A program made the translations under genes and the position numbers. Below, in pieces: positions 49,710 through 57,913 of a DNA stretch of 64,000 nt. Source of the DNA: CAYJAD01 sp964368075 (GTDB lineage: Bacteria > Desulfobacterota > Desulfovibrionia > Desulfovibrionales > Desulfovibrionaceae); the NCBI GenBank assembly GCA_964368075.1, contig CAYJAD010000002.1, positions 39,604 to 103,603 of the forward strand, read 5' to 3'. The notes below the pieces were generated by a model, which had not been told where the DNA came from, searched no databases, and saw nothing but the letters and a program-made list of their open reading frames with translations. Positions within the stretch are counted from its first letter, which is position 1, and each line of letters opens with the position of its first letter.

Positions 49710-50540
49710 ATGTCTTCAACTCCTTTATCTACTTTTGCCATTATTCCGGCGCGTATGGGGTCTACTCGTTTTGCGGGTAAACCCCTATACCCTTTATGTG
49801 GTATACCCATGATTGGGCACGTGGCTTTGCGCACAGCTTTGTGTAGCGCTGTTGATGCTGTGTATGTGGCGACTTGTGATGAGGCCATTGCTGCCTATTG
49901 CCAAAAAATTGGTGTCAAGGTGGTCATGACAAGCGAAAAGCATGTACGCTGTACTGACCGTTGTGCAGAAGCATTACCGCTTATTGAGGCTTTAGAAGGG
50001 CGCAAGGCGCAGACAGTGGTGGTGGTGCAAGGAGATGAACCCTTGGTACATCCTCACATGTTGCATGCGGCATTGCAGCCTTTGCAAGATGATGCTTCGG
50101 TGCAAGTGGTAAATCTTATGGCAGCTATCACCCAATTAGATGAACTTATGCATCCCAATACCATCAAGGTGGTGACAGATAGGCATGGAAGAGCTTTGTA
50201 TTTTTCGCGCCAAGCCTTACCCTATAATCAAGATGTGTCTAGCGTACAAGGTCATGAGCAAATTTTGGGGTATAAGCAGGTGTGCATTATGCCCTTTAGG
50301 CGTGAGGCTTTGTTTACCTTTATTTCCTTACCTGAAACTTCGCTTGAAAAAGCTGAATCCATTGACATGTTGCGCCTTTTAGAACATGGCTATCCTGTGC
50401 ATATGGCTTTATCCTCACATGTTAATCAAAGTGTGGATTGTTTAGCCGATGTGGCGAAAGCAGAGCATCTATTAAAGCAAGATGCTTTATTTACACAAGC
50501 AGCCTATTACTCACCGAATATGTATGAAAATAGCTATTAG
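49710..50540 (+). CDS. KdsB-like sugar cytidylyltransferase (divergent)
   Basis: A 276-residue nucleotidyltransferase: N-terminal FAIIPARMGSTRFAGKPLYP, VVVVQGDEPLVHPHML, HPNTIKVVTDRHGRALYFSR. CMP-KDO synthetases carry HxSGTDR at the position where this one reads HVRCTDR, and the C-terminal sugar-binding part (YKQVCIMPFRREALFTFISL) departs from the usual family. It could be the KDO enzyme or a paralogue for another 2-keto-3-deoxy sugar. It overlaps the next gene by 17 bases and follows the Sel1 gene after 13. Confidence 0.8.
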   Translation: MSSTPLSTFAIIPARMGSTRFAGKPLYPLCGIPMIGHVALRTALCSAVDAVYVATCDEAIAAYCQKIGVKVVMTSEKHVRCTDRCAEALPLIEALEGRKAQTVVVVQGDEPLVHPHMLHAALQPLQDDASVQVVNLMAAITQLDELMHPNTIKVVTDRHGRALYFSRQALPYNQDVSSVQGHEQILGYKQVCIMPFRREALFTFISLPETSLEKAESIDMLRLLEHGYPVHMALSSHVNQSVDCLADVAKAEHLLKQDALFTQAAYYSPNMYENSY

Positions 50541-51456
50541 CACCAGCACTTTTGCTAAGGAAGATAGCAGCCCTCTAGACGTGCTTCGTGCACAAAATAT
50601 AAACTTTGTGTGCAATAGCCTTGGGCGTGTGCTGACGGCTCAAGAAAGTGTGGCCTTGTTACACGATTGCGTGGGCGTTATTGCAGGCACAGAAAATCTT
50701 TCAGCCGAGGTTCTTGCTGCCTTGCCGTCGCTACGAGTCATTTCGCGTTGTGGGGTGGGGCTTGATTCCGTAGATACAACCTATGCCAAGGAGCATAATA
50801 TTACCGTCATGACGACATCAGCAGATATGCTGGCCGTGGCGGTGGCCGAATATACCTTGAGCTTGACTTTGAGTTTATTGCGCCATACTGCATGGCAAGA
50901 TAGAATTGTGCGTCAAGGGCAATGGAAAAAAAACATGGGTTCTTTATTACGCGGAAAAAAGCTGGGCATTGTAGGGCTTGGGCGTATGGGAACAGCCGTA
51001 GCAACACTTTTTTCTGCCTTAGGCTGTTCTATCGCTTTTACAGATATTCGAAAAGAGGCTGCCCTAAACTCTGCAGGCTCTCTGTTGCCTTGGCAGTCTA
51101 TGCCACTGCAAGATGTACTTATGTGGGCAGACATACTTTCTTTGCATTGTACTGCCGTGCCCCATGCAAAGCCATTGTTGGGTGCAGAAGAATTGGCGTG
51201 TATGCGTGCCGGAACATGGCTTATTAATACGGCTCGTGGCTCTTTGATAGATGAAGAAGCCCTTTATGAAGCGCTTAAAAGTCAACATCTTGCCGGAGCG
51301 GCATTGGACGTTTTTTACAAAGAACCCTATGCGGGTAAGTTAACAACGCTAGATACATGTATTTTGGCTCCCCACACGGCATCGTATGCTCGTGAAGCCA
51401 GAGCGCATATGGAGATGGAGGCTGTGCAAAATTTGTGCGCTGCCTTACAGAAATAA
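50524..51456 (+). CDS. D-isomer-specific 2-hydroxyacid dehydrogenase (SerA-like)
   Basis: A 310-residue NAD-dependent dehydrogenase. Dinucleotide motif LGIVGLGRMGTAVATLFS, catalytic Arg in INTARGSLIDEEAL, Glu in DVFYKEP and His in APHTASYAREA. It resembles phosphoglycerate dehydrogenase but lacks the ACT regulatory domain. The ATG at 50524 (MKIAISTS) lies inside the end of the cytidylyltransferase gene, so the pair is coupled. The position among sugar-nucleotide genes suggests reduction or oxidation of a keto/hydroxy sugar acid rather than serine synthesis. Confidence 0.85.
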   Translation: MKIAISTSTFAKEDSSPLDVLRAQNINFVCNSLGRVLTAQESVALLHDCVGVIAGTENLSAEVLAALPSLRVISRCGVGLDSVDTTYAKEHNITVMTTSADMLAVAVAEYTLSLTLSLLRHTAWQDRIVRQGQWKKNMGSLLRGKKLGIVGLGRMGTAVATLFSALGCSIAFTDIRKEAALNSAGSLLPWQSMPLQDVLMWADILSLHCTAVPHAKPLLGAEELACMRAGTWLINTARGSLIDEEALYEALKSQHLAGAALDVFYKEPYAGKLTTLDTCILAPHTASYAREARAHMEMEAVQNLCAALQK

Positions 51457-51530
51457 AAAATTAGCTCAATAATGTTGAAAAATAAAAAAATAGAAGCAGT
51501 TTTTTTATAAAGCTTATAAAGGAAAATACT

Positions 51531-52166
51531 ATGTCCATAACACATTTAGTTCTCGATTGTGACGGCGTTATTTTGGAAAGCATTGCCGTAAAAACCAAGG
51601 CCATGGCCGAAATGGCAAGACCCTATGGGCAAGAAGCCATGGATCGACTGGCCATGATGCATACCAGTCATGAAGGTGTAAGTCGTTTCATAAAGTTTGG
51701 TTGGTTTTTTGAAGAGGTCTTGGGCAAAAAAGCCACCAAAGAAGATTTAGAAGAGTGGAATGAACGTTTTATGAAAAATGCGCATGAGGCTTTAGTGCAA
51801 TGCGATTTAGTACCGGGAATTGAAGAAGTGTTACAGACATGGCATGGAAAAATGCCCATCTATGTGTGCTCTGGGGCGCCGCAAGGGGATTTACCCTATA
51901 TTTTGAATACGCGCGGGGTAGGACACTATTTTACAGGTATTTACGGTTCCCCACCGGATAAAGTAACTTTATTGGCCAATATTGTGCGTGAGGCAAAGGC
52001 AGATCCCGCTGATGTGCTTATGGTAGGCGATGCCCCCTTGGATAGAGAAGCGGCAGAAAGTGTGGGCACACAATTTTATGGACGAGGCTCTTTGTTTATT
52101 GGTGGTTCTTGGCCTTATGGGGATGATTTAACTGGATTGAATGATTGGATAAAAGAAAATAAATAA
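51531..52166 (+). CDS. HAD-superfamily phosphatase
   Basis: A 211-residue HAD hydrolase with motif I LDCDGVILES, motif II Ser in YVCSGAP, motif III Lys in PPDKVTLL and motif IV GDAPLDREAA, and a helical cap between motifs I and II. Possibly removes phosphate from the sugar acid made by the neighbouring genes. It starts 74 bases after the dehydrogenase, behind AAAGGAAA. Confidence 0.88.
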   Translation: MSITHLVLDCDGVILESIAVKTKAMAEMARPYGQEAMDRLAMMHTSHEGVSRFIKFGWFFEEVLGKKATKEDLEEWNERFMKNAHEALVQCDLVPGIEEVLQTWHGKMPIYVCSGAPQGDLPYILNTRGVGHYFTGIYGSPPDKVTLLANIVREAKADPADVLMVGDAPLDREAAESVGTQFYGRGSLFIGGSWPYGDDLTGLNDWIKENK

Positions 52167-52263
52167 GCGATTTTGCGCCTAGCGAAAGAGGTGTAAAATT
52201 TTAGTAGGCATTTTTTTTCTTTTTTAGTATACGGTACACTGTACGTGAGAGTAAGGAGAACAT

Positions 52264-53100
52264 ATGAAATTTACAAAAATGCACGGCATCGGCAATGACT
52301 ATGTATATATGGATGCACGTATAAGCCCCGTGGAAGATCCTGCGGCATTGGCAATACAAGTGAGTGATAGACATAAAGGCATTGGCTCTGATGGTTTAGT
52401 GCTTATTTTACCTTCTGAGGTAGCAGATGTGCGCATGCGTATGTTTAACAGCGATGGCAGTGAGTCACAGATGTGTGGCAATGCCATACGCTGCGTGGGA
52501 AAATATGCTTATGAACACGGTCTTGTACAAAAGCCTACTTTGAGCGTAGAAACACTGGCCGGTATTAAAATTATCACCTTGCTTTTTGCTGAAAACAGCC
52601 CCAATACTGTTACGGGTGCTACGGTAGACATGGGCACACCGCAATGGACAGCGGCGCGTATCCCTGTGAAGCATGCCGACGACACGGCATTGGAAATTTC
52701 GGTACAAGCCCTGGGAAGAGAATTTACCGTCTCTTGTGTTTCTATGGGAAATCCTCACGCTATTATTCAAGGCGAAAATCTAGACGATTTTGACATAGCT
52801 ACCTTGGGCAGTGCTTTAGAAAATCACCCCTTATTTCCAGAACGTATCAATGTAGAATTTATAGAAGTTTTAGATAGAAATAATGTACGCATGCGCGTGT
52901 GGGAACGAGGCGCAGGTGAAACACAAGCTTGTGGCACAGGAGCCTGTGCTGTGGCTGTGGTGTGTGCGCGCCTTGGACTTACAGAAAGAGATGTAAATAT
53001 TCACCTTTTAGGCGGTGTATTGCATATTCTTTGGGATGAAAACGACCATATTTTCATGACGGGCGGTGCGACAACAGTCTTTGATGGCGAATTACTATAA
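52264..53100 (+). CDS. dapF: Diaminopimelate epimerase
   Basis: Converts LL- to meso-diaminopimelate for lysine and peptidoglycan. FTKMHGIGNDYVYMD, first catalytic Cys in SQMCGNAIRCVGKY and second in ETQACGTGACAVAVVCA, all canonical in 278 residues. The neighbouring dapL makes its substrate. Confidence 0.96.
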   Translation: MKFTKMHGIGNDYVYMDARISPVEDPAALAIQVSDRHKGIGSDGLVLILPSEVADVRMRMFNSDGSESQMCGNAIRCVGKYAYEHGLVQKPTLSVETLAGIKIITLLFAENSPNTVTGATVDMGTPQWTAARIPVKHADDTALEISVQALGREFTVSCVSMGNPHAIIQGENLDDFDIATLGSALENHPLFPERINVEFIEVLDRNNVRMRVWERGAGETQACGTGACAVAVVCARLGLTERDVNIHLLGGVLHILWDENDHIFMTGGATTVFDGELL

Positions 53101-53190
53101 TAGGAACAAAAGCACACACTTAGTGCTTTGTACGATATATTTGCCGCTGAACAAAATTTTATTTACCCATAAAAAATCATAGAGGAAAAA

Positions 53191-54420
53191 ATGTTTCAAG
53201 TAAATCCACACTATGCAAGTTTACCTGGCTCTTACTTATTTGCAGAAATAGGTCGTCGTGTGCGTGCTTTTCAAGCCGCTAATCCTAATATACAAACCAT
53301 TTCTTTGGGCATTGGCGATGTATCACGTCCTTTGAGCCCTGCCGTAGTGAAAGCTTTGCATGCTGCCACCGATGAAATGGCTGTGGCGGAAGGTTTTAAA
53401 GGCTACGGCCCAGAACAAGGCTATGCCTTCTTGCGCGAAGTCATTGCCGCCAATGACTACACAGCACGCGGTATGGATATTGCCGCCGATGAAATTTTTG
53501 TCAGCGACGGAGCCAAGTGTGATGTGGGCAATTTTCAAGAACTTTTTGCCGATAAAGTACGCATTGCTGTAACCGATCCTGTCTATCCCGTATATGTTGA
53601 TTCCAACGCCATGAGCGGTCGCATTGGTAGCTATGTTGACGAGCATTGGGATAATCTTATCTATTTGCCTTGCACTGCCGAAAATAACTTTATCCCTGAC
53701 TTTCCCAAAGAAACACCAGATGTAATTTATTTGTGCTACCCCAATAACCCTACAGGCACCGTGCTTACTCGCGAGGCCTTAGCAGCTTGGGTAGACTATG
53801 CACGCAACAATGGCGCAATAATTTTGTATGACTCTGCCTACAAAGCCTTCATTAGCGGTACCGATGTACCACACAGTATTTTTGAAATTCCCGGTGCTCG
53901 TGAAGTGGCAGTGGAGTTTCGTTCTTTTTCTAAAACAGCTGGTTTTACAGGCTTACGTTGCGCCTATGTTGTGGTGCCCAAAGATTTACAAATTAATGGG
54001 CAAAAAATAGACTTGCATGGCATGTGGTTGCGTCGTCAATGCACGAAGTATAATGGTTGCCCTTATATTGTACAAAAGGCCGCAGAAGCCGTGTATAGCC
54101 CAGAAGGGCAGGCAGAATGCGCAAGCATAATAGACGGATACATGGGAAATGCCACAAAAATTCGTAGCACTTTGTTAGATATGGGGCTTGAAGTATATGG
54201 CGGTGAACATGCACCTTATGTGTGGGTGCGTACGCCTAAAGTCGCCAATGGCTACACACCTTCTTGGGATTTCTTCCAAAAAGTTTTGGATAATGCTCAT
54301 GTGGTATGTACCCCGGGGGCTGGTTTTGGCCCTAGCGGTGAAAGCTATGTGCGCTTTACAGCTTTCGCTTCTCCTGCTAATACCGACGAAGCATTGGTAC
54401 GCCTTAAGGGTGTACTCTAG
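53191..54420 (+). CDS. dapL: LL-diaminopimelate aminotransferase
   Basis: PLP aminotransferase that forms LL-DAP directly from tetrahydrodipicolinate, 409 residues. LPGSYLFAEIGRRVRAFQAA and LGIGDVSRPLSPAVV near the N-terminus, YLCYPNNPTGTVLTREAL and the PLP Lys in FRSFSKTAGFTGLRCAY, CTPGAGFGPSGESYVRFTAF at the end. Together with dapF it defines the aminotransferase variant of DAP synthesis. Confidence 0.96.
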   Translation: MFQVNPHYASLPGSYLFAEIGRRVRAFQAANPNIQTISLGIGDVSRPLSPAVVKALHAATDEMAVAEGFKGYGPEQGYAFLREVIAANDYTARGMDIAADEIFVSDGAKCDVGNFQELFADKVRIAVTDPVYPVYVDSNAMSGRIGSYVDEHWDNLIYLPCTAENNFIPDFPKETPDVIYLCYPNNPTGTVLTREALAAWVDYARNNGAIILYDSAYKAFISGTDVPHSIFEIPGAREVAVEFRSFSKTAGFTGLRCAYVVVPKDLQINGQKIDLHGMWLRRQCTKYNGCPYIVQKAAEAVYSPEGQAECASIIDGYMGNATKIRSTLLDMGLEVYGGEHAPYVWVRTPKVANGYTPSWDFFQKVLDNAHVVCTPGAGFGPSGESYVRFTAFASPANTDEALVRLKGVL

Positions 54421-54442
54421 GTCAGAGAGCTTTTAAAATATG

Positions 54443-54486
54443 CAAGCTGTGCAAGAGGGCAGAGAGATGTTTTTTTGCACAGCTTG
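54443..54486 (+). terminator. Hairpin after dapL
   Basis: CAAGCTGTGCAA / TTGCACAGCTTG arms around 20 bases; the loop holds the T-run, so termination is possible but not certain. Confidence 0.5.
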
Positions 54487-54601
54487 TTAAATGACTATTT
54501 AGCTAGAGTTGTTTACAGACAATGGCTAAATTAAAAAAAGATAAAAGGCGAAAGATAAAAGAGCCCTGCGAAAAAAAACTTTCTCTTGCGAATTTTCCTT
54601 C

Positions 54602-54630
54602 TTGACAAAGACGCAAAAGTAGGGCAAATA
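54602..54630 (+). promoter_or_regulatory. Promoter candidate of rplU
   Basis: Perfect TTGACA, 17-base spacer, weak CAAATA, 28 bases before the rplU start. Confidence 0.4.
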
Positions 54631-54657
54631 CCTCTTTCTCTTTTGGAGGTTTTTTAT

Positions 54658-54966
54658 ATGTATGCAATAGTTGAAGCCTGCGGCAAACAGTTCCGCGTAG
54701 AAGAAGGCTGTAAGATTGTGGTTGATCACATCAAGGCTGAAGTTGGCGAAACGCTAACTTTGGATAAAGTACTTTTACTTGGCGGCGCAGATTTCAAAGT
54801 GGGCGCTCCCTATGTGGAAAATGCTAGCGTAAAGTGCGAAGTTCTTGGCCAAGGCCGCGGTGAAAAAATTATGGTTTTCAAGCGTTGGCGCCGTAATGAC
54901 TCACGTAAATTGCGTGGGCATCGTCAAGATTTGACCACCTTGAAGGTAGTAGGCATTTCTGCCTAA
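54658..54966 (+). CDS. rplU: Ribosomal protein bL21
   Basis: A 102-residue 50S protein: MYAIVEACGKQFRVEEGCKI, then FKRWRRNDSRKLRGHRQDLT near the C-terminus, all bL21. GGAGG lies before the ATG; upstream in-frame Met codons are discarded. Confidence 0.97.
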   Translation: MYAIVEACGKQFRVEEGCKIVVDHIKAEVGETLTLDKVLLLGGADFKVGAPYVENASVKCEVLGQGRGEKIMVFKRWRRNDSRKLRGHRQDLTTLKVVGISA

Positions 54967-54974
54967 GTATTTTG

Positions 54975-55041
54975 CTCTTGCGGTTATGTGCTGCACGGTG
55001 ACTAACACAACACCTTTTTGCTGTGCGCCGTAACCCAAGAG
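54975..55041 (+). promoter_or_regulatory. Stem-loop in the rplU-rpmA spacer
   Basis: CTCTTGCGGTTA pairs with TAACCCAAGAG (one bulged C) across a 45-base structured interior. Possibly a ribosomal-protein binding or processing site; no match to a known leader is claimed. Confidence 0.4.
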
Positions 55042-55081
55042 TACTGGTAATTCACCCCCAAGGCTGTTAAGGAGAAATCTA

Positions 55082-55345
55082 ATGGCACATAAAAAAGCAG
55101 GCGGGTCATCGCGCAATGGTCGCGATAGTGAAGGGCAAAGACGCGGCGTAAAGCGTTTTGGCGGTCAAAAAGTTTTGGCCGGTAATATTCTTGTGCGCCA
55201 ATTGGGTACTAAGGTTCACCCCGGTAACAACGTGGGCATGGGCCGCGATTTTACCCTCTTTGCCAAGATTGATGGCGTTGTGAAATTTGAAAAGTTTGTG
55301 CGCAAACGTCGCGTATTAACCAGAGTTCACATCGAACAAGCTTAA
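55082..55345 (+). CDS. rpmA: Ribosomal protein bL27
   Basis: An 87-residue 50S protein: MAHKKAGGSSRNGRDSEGQR, GVKRFGGQKVLAGNILVRQ, then HPGNNVGMGRDFTLFAKIDG. There is no processed N-terminal extension of the Firmicutes kind. Confidence 0.97.
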   Translation: MAHKKAGGSSRNGRDSEGQRRGVKRFGGQKVLAGNILVRQLGTKVHPGNNVGMGRDFTLFAKIDGVVKFEKFVRKRRVLTRVHIEQA

Positions 55346-55349
55346 AGAT

Positions 55350-55375
55350 TTGAGGGCATGCCCTCAAGCTTTTTA
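55350..55375 (+). terminator. Hairpin after rpmA
   Basis: Perfect palindrome TTGAGGGCATGCCCTCAA followed by GCTTTTT. It may only partly terminate, since obgE is usually co-transcribed with rplU-rpmA. Confidence 0.65.
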
Positions 55376-55384
55376 CAAAACACC

Positions 55385-55424
55385 GCCGCAGAGGAAATTC
55401 CCTTATGGGTATTTCTCATGCGGC
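55385..55424 (+). promoter_or_regulatory. Stem-loop in the rpmA-obgE spacer
   Basis: GCCGCAGAGGAAAT pairs with ATTTCTCATGCGGC across 12 bases, 41 bases before the obgE start. Confidence 0.4.
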
Positions 55425-55465
55425 TTTGTGTCTTTTATAGTCCTCAAAGGACAAGTGGGTAAACT

Positions 55466-56566
55466 ATGAGATTTGTGGATGAAGCTGTCATTTCTGTAAA
55501 AGCCGGTAAAGGCGGGCATGGCTGTATTTCTTTTCGTCGCGAAAAATTCGTACCTAGAGGCGGCCCCGATGGCGGCGACGGCGGCAATGGCGGCAATGTC
55601 ATTGTGCGTGCCGATGCTCGTTTGTTAAGCCTCTATGACTTCCGTTTAAAGCGCCATTATGAGGCACAAAATGGACAACCTGGTATGGGCAGTCAATGCC
55701 ATGGGCGTAAAGGGGAAAACCTTGTGTTGCACCTGCCAGAGGGTACATTGATATTTGAGCAAACCCCCGAAGGTGAAGTGTTAATAGCAGACCTAACCGA
55801 TGTGGATGCGGAGTTCGTATTGGCGCATGGCGGTCGCGGCGGCAAGGGGAATGAACATTTTAAATCTTCCACCATGCGCGCACCGCGTTTTTCGCAGCCC
55901 GGTGAAATGGGTGAAGAGCGTACTCTGCGCCTAGAATTAAAAATTTTAGCCGATGCCGGTCTTGTGGGTTTACCCAATGCGGGAAAATCTACTTTTATTT
56001 CTAAAGTGTCTGCAGCACGTCCGAAAATTGCTGCCTATCCATTCACGACGCTTATTCCTAACCTTGGGGTCATGATTGATGAATTTGACCCAGGGCGCCG
56101 TATGGTACTGGCCGATATTCCTGGTCTTATTGAAGGGGCGCATACCGGTCAAGGGCTTGGTACGCGATTTTTAAAGCATGTGGAGCGCACGCGTTTTATA
56201 GTGCATATTTTAAGCATCGAAGATATTTCTATGGATGACCCTTGGGCGGGTTTTGAACTTATCAATGGCGAGTTGCGTCAATTTGACGCCGGCCTTGGTG
56301 AGCGCGTACAAGTGGAAGTTATTAATAAAATTGATGCGGTGGATGAAGAAATAGTGGAAGCTTTAAAAGCTAAAGCTGCAGAAGATAATCGGCCTATTTT
56401 CTTTATATCTGCCATGTATGGCCAAGGCATTGACGAATTAGTGGCTCATATTTGGAAAATGCGCGATGGCCTTGCGCAAAATGCCCCCTTCTTGCACTTT
56501 AAAGAAATAGAGCGTGAAGAAGAAGATGAATTTCCTGAAATTGAAGTAGAATACGTGAAAGAATAG
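55466..56566 (+). CDS. obgE: GTPase Obg (CgtA)
   Basis: A 366-residue ribosome-assembly GTPase. Gly-rich Obg fold (EKFVPRGGPDGGDGGNGGNV), G1 GLPNAGKST, G3 DIPGLIEGAHTGQGLG, G4 NKID. It ends in an acidic tail (EREEEDEFPEIEVEYVKE) and has no C-terminal OCT domain. It follows rplU-rpmA, the widespread order. Confidence 0.97.
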   Translation: MRFVDEAVISVKAGKGGHGCISFRREKFVPRGGPDGGDGGNGGNVIVRADARLLSLYDFRLKRHYEAQNGQPGMGSQCHGRKGENLVLHLPEGTLIFEQTPEGEVLIADLTDVDAEFVLAHGGRGGKGNEHFKSSTMRAPRFSQPGEMGEERTLRLELKILADAGLVGLPNAGKSTFISKVSAARPKIAAYPFTTLIPNLGVMIDEFDPGRRMVLADIPGLIEGAHTGQGLGTRFLKHVERTRFIVHILSIEDISMDDPWAGFELINGELRQFDAGLGERVQVEVINKIDAVDEEIVEALKAKAAEDNRPIFFISAMYGQGIDELVAHIWKMRDGLAQNAPFLHFKEIEREEEDEFPEIEVEYVKE

Positions 56567-56610
56567 TTTTTTCATTGCAGTTGCATAGAAAAATGAAGAG
56601 GGTACTCATA

Positions 56611-57735
56611 ATGTTGAGCAAAAAAAGAACGTGGCTTTTGTTACTTTTGTTGTGTTTGGCCGGTTTTTTATACGTGACATTTACTCACGAACGTTTTGGT
56701 GCGGCTCCTACTGGTGAACGCTTAAAACGTATGGAACAAACTGCCACCTTTAGAGAGGGTGTTTTTTTTAATACCATGCCTGAGCCTACCAATTTGGTGA
56801 AAGAAAATTTCTTTGTTCGCATGTATAATATTCACTTTAATAAAGAAGGTCAGCGCACCCCCTCCGAGCCTTTACCTTCGGTAAAGACGGACTTAAAAGC
56901 ATTGGCTGCCAATAAGCCCCAAGAAAATGTACTAATACCACTGGGGCATTCGTCTTATTATATGCAGCTTCATGGTGTGCATATGCTTATAGATCCGGTG
57001 TTCAGCCCATATGCAGGCCCCTTTTCTTTTTTAAACAAAGCTTTTGAAGGCACCACTGTTTATACCGTGGAAGATATGCCCCCCATTGATTATATTCTTA
57101 TTTCTCACGATCATTATGACCATTTAGATTACGATGTCATGAAAGCCATGGTGGGAAAAGTGAAAAAAGTCATTGCTCCCTTGGGTGTAGGGGCTCATTT
57201 AGAATTGTGGGGGTATGCGCCACAAGATATTTGGGAAGGGTATTGGTATGATTCGGTAGACTTGGGCAATGACATACAGGTGCATGTGCTACCAGCAAGG
57301 CATTATTCCAGTCGCCTTTTTGCTAAAAATCAAACCCTTTGGGCAGGATTTGCCTTTGTGACGCCACAAAGGAAAATATTTTATAGCGGCGATACCGGCT
57401 ATGGTAATCACTTTCCTGAAATGGCGCAAAAATTAGGCCCCTTTGATTTGGTTATTCTTGATGTGGGGCAATTTAACCCTGATGGCTGGCCGCATATTCA
57501 CCTATTACCAGAACATGCCGCCAAAGCAGCCGCAGAATTGGGAGCCAAGCGCTTACTACCTGCACATAATAGTAAATTTGCTATAGCCTTACATGATTGG
57601 AAAGATCCACTCAATATGATTGAGGAGTTTAGTAAAGATAAAGAGTATATTTTGCTAACCCCCACCATAGGTCAAATTATTCGTCTTGATGATGACACGC
57701 AAAAGTTTGATGCTTGGTGGAAAAAACTTCCTTAG
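56611..57735 (+). CDS. Membrane-anchored metallo-beta-lactamase-fold hydrolase
   Basis: A 374-residue protein with one N-terminal signal-anchor (RTWLLLLLLCLAGFLYVTF) and an MBL domain: GHSSYYMQLHGVHMLIDPVF, metal motif SHDHYDHLDYDV, the second-metal FYSGDTGYG and a C-terminal LLPAHNSKF. It resembles the UlaG/NAPE-PLD-like branch, which hydrolyses phosphodiester or lactone substrates; the substrate here is unknown. GAAGAGGG lies 8 bases before the ATG at 56611. It lies downstream of obgE, with a dispersed repeat after it. Confidence 0.85.
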   Translation: MLSKKRTWLLLLLLCLAGFLYVTFTHERFGAAPTGERLKRMEQTATFREGVFFNTMPEPTNLVKENFFVRMYNIHFNKEGQRTPSEPLPSVKTDLKALAANKPQENVLIPLGHSSYYMQLHGVHMLIDPVFSPYAGPFSFLNKAFEGTTVYTVEDMPPIDYILISHDHYDHLDYDVMKAMVGKVKKVIAPLGVGAHLELWGYAPQDIWEGYWYDSVDLGNDIQVHVLPARHYSSRLFAKNQTLWAGFAFVTPQRKIFYSGDTGYGNHFPEMAQKLGPFDLVILDVGQFNPDGWPHIHLLPEHAAKAAAELGAKRLLPAHNSKFAIALHDWKDPLNMIEEFSKDKEYILLTPTIGQIIRLDDDTQKFDAWWKKLP

Positions 57736-57748
57736 GGTATGAGTTTTA

Positions 57749-57859
57749 GGAAACGTGGATTAATTTTTTCTTTGGGGGGAAGGAGACTTTCCCCCCAAGG
57801 GACAAGTGCTAAAGCCCAAAAGCTTCCCTCTCAAACTCCCCCATCTCTTCAAAACGCTT
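57749..57859 (-). repeat. REP/MITE-like dispersed repeat, copy 4
   Basis: Reverse complement begins AGCGTTTTGAAGAGATGGGG and ends AAATTAATCCACGTTTCC, the same termini as copy 2, with a diverged inner G-run and hairpin. Confidence 0.7.
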
Positions 57860-57874
57860 TACTTGAATAATATT

Positions 57875-57902
57875 TTTGCACAGTTCATTGTGCAGAGCTC
57901 TC
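57875..57902. repeat. GCACAAT hairpin family copy
   Basis: TTTGCACAGTTCATTGTGCAGAGCTCT; core GCACA-N6-TGTGC. Confidence 0.55.
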
Positions 57903-57913
57903 TGAATAGTCTG

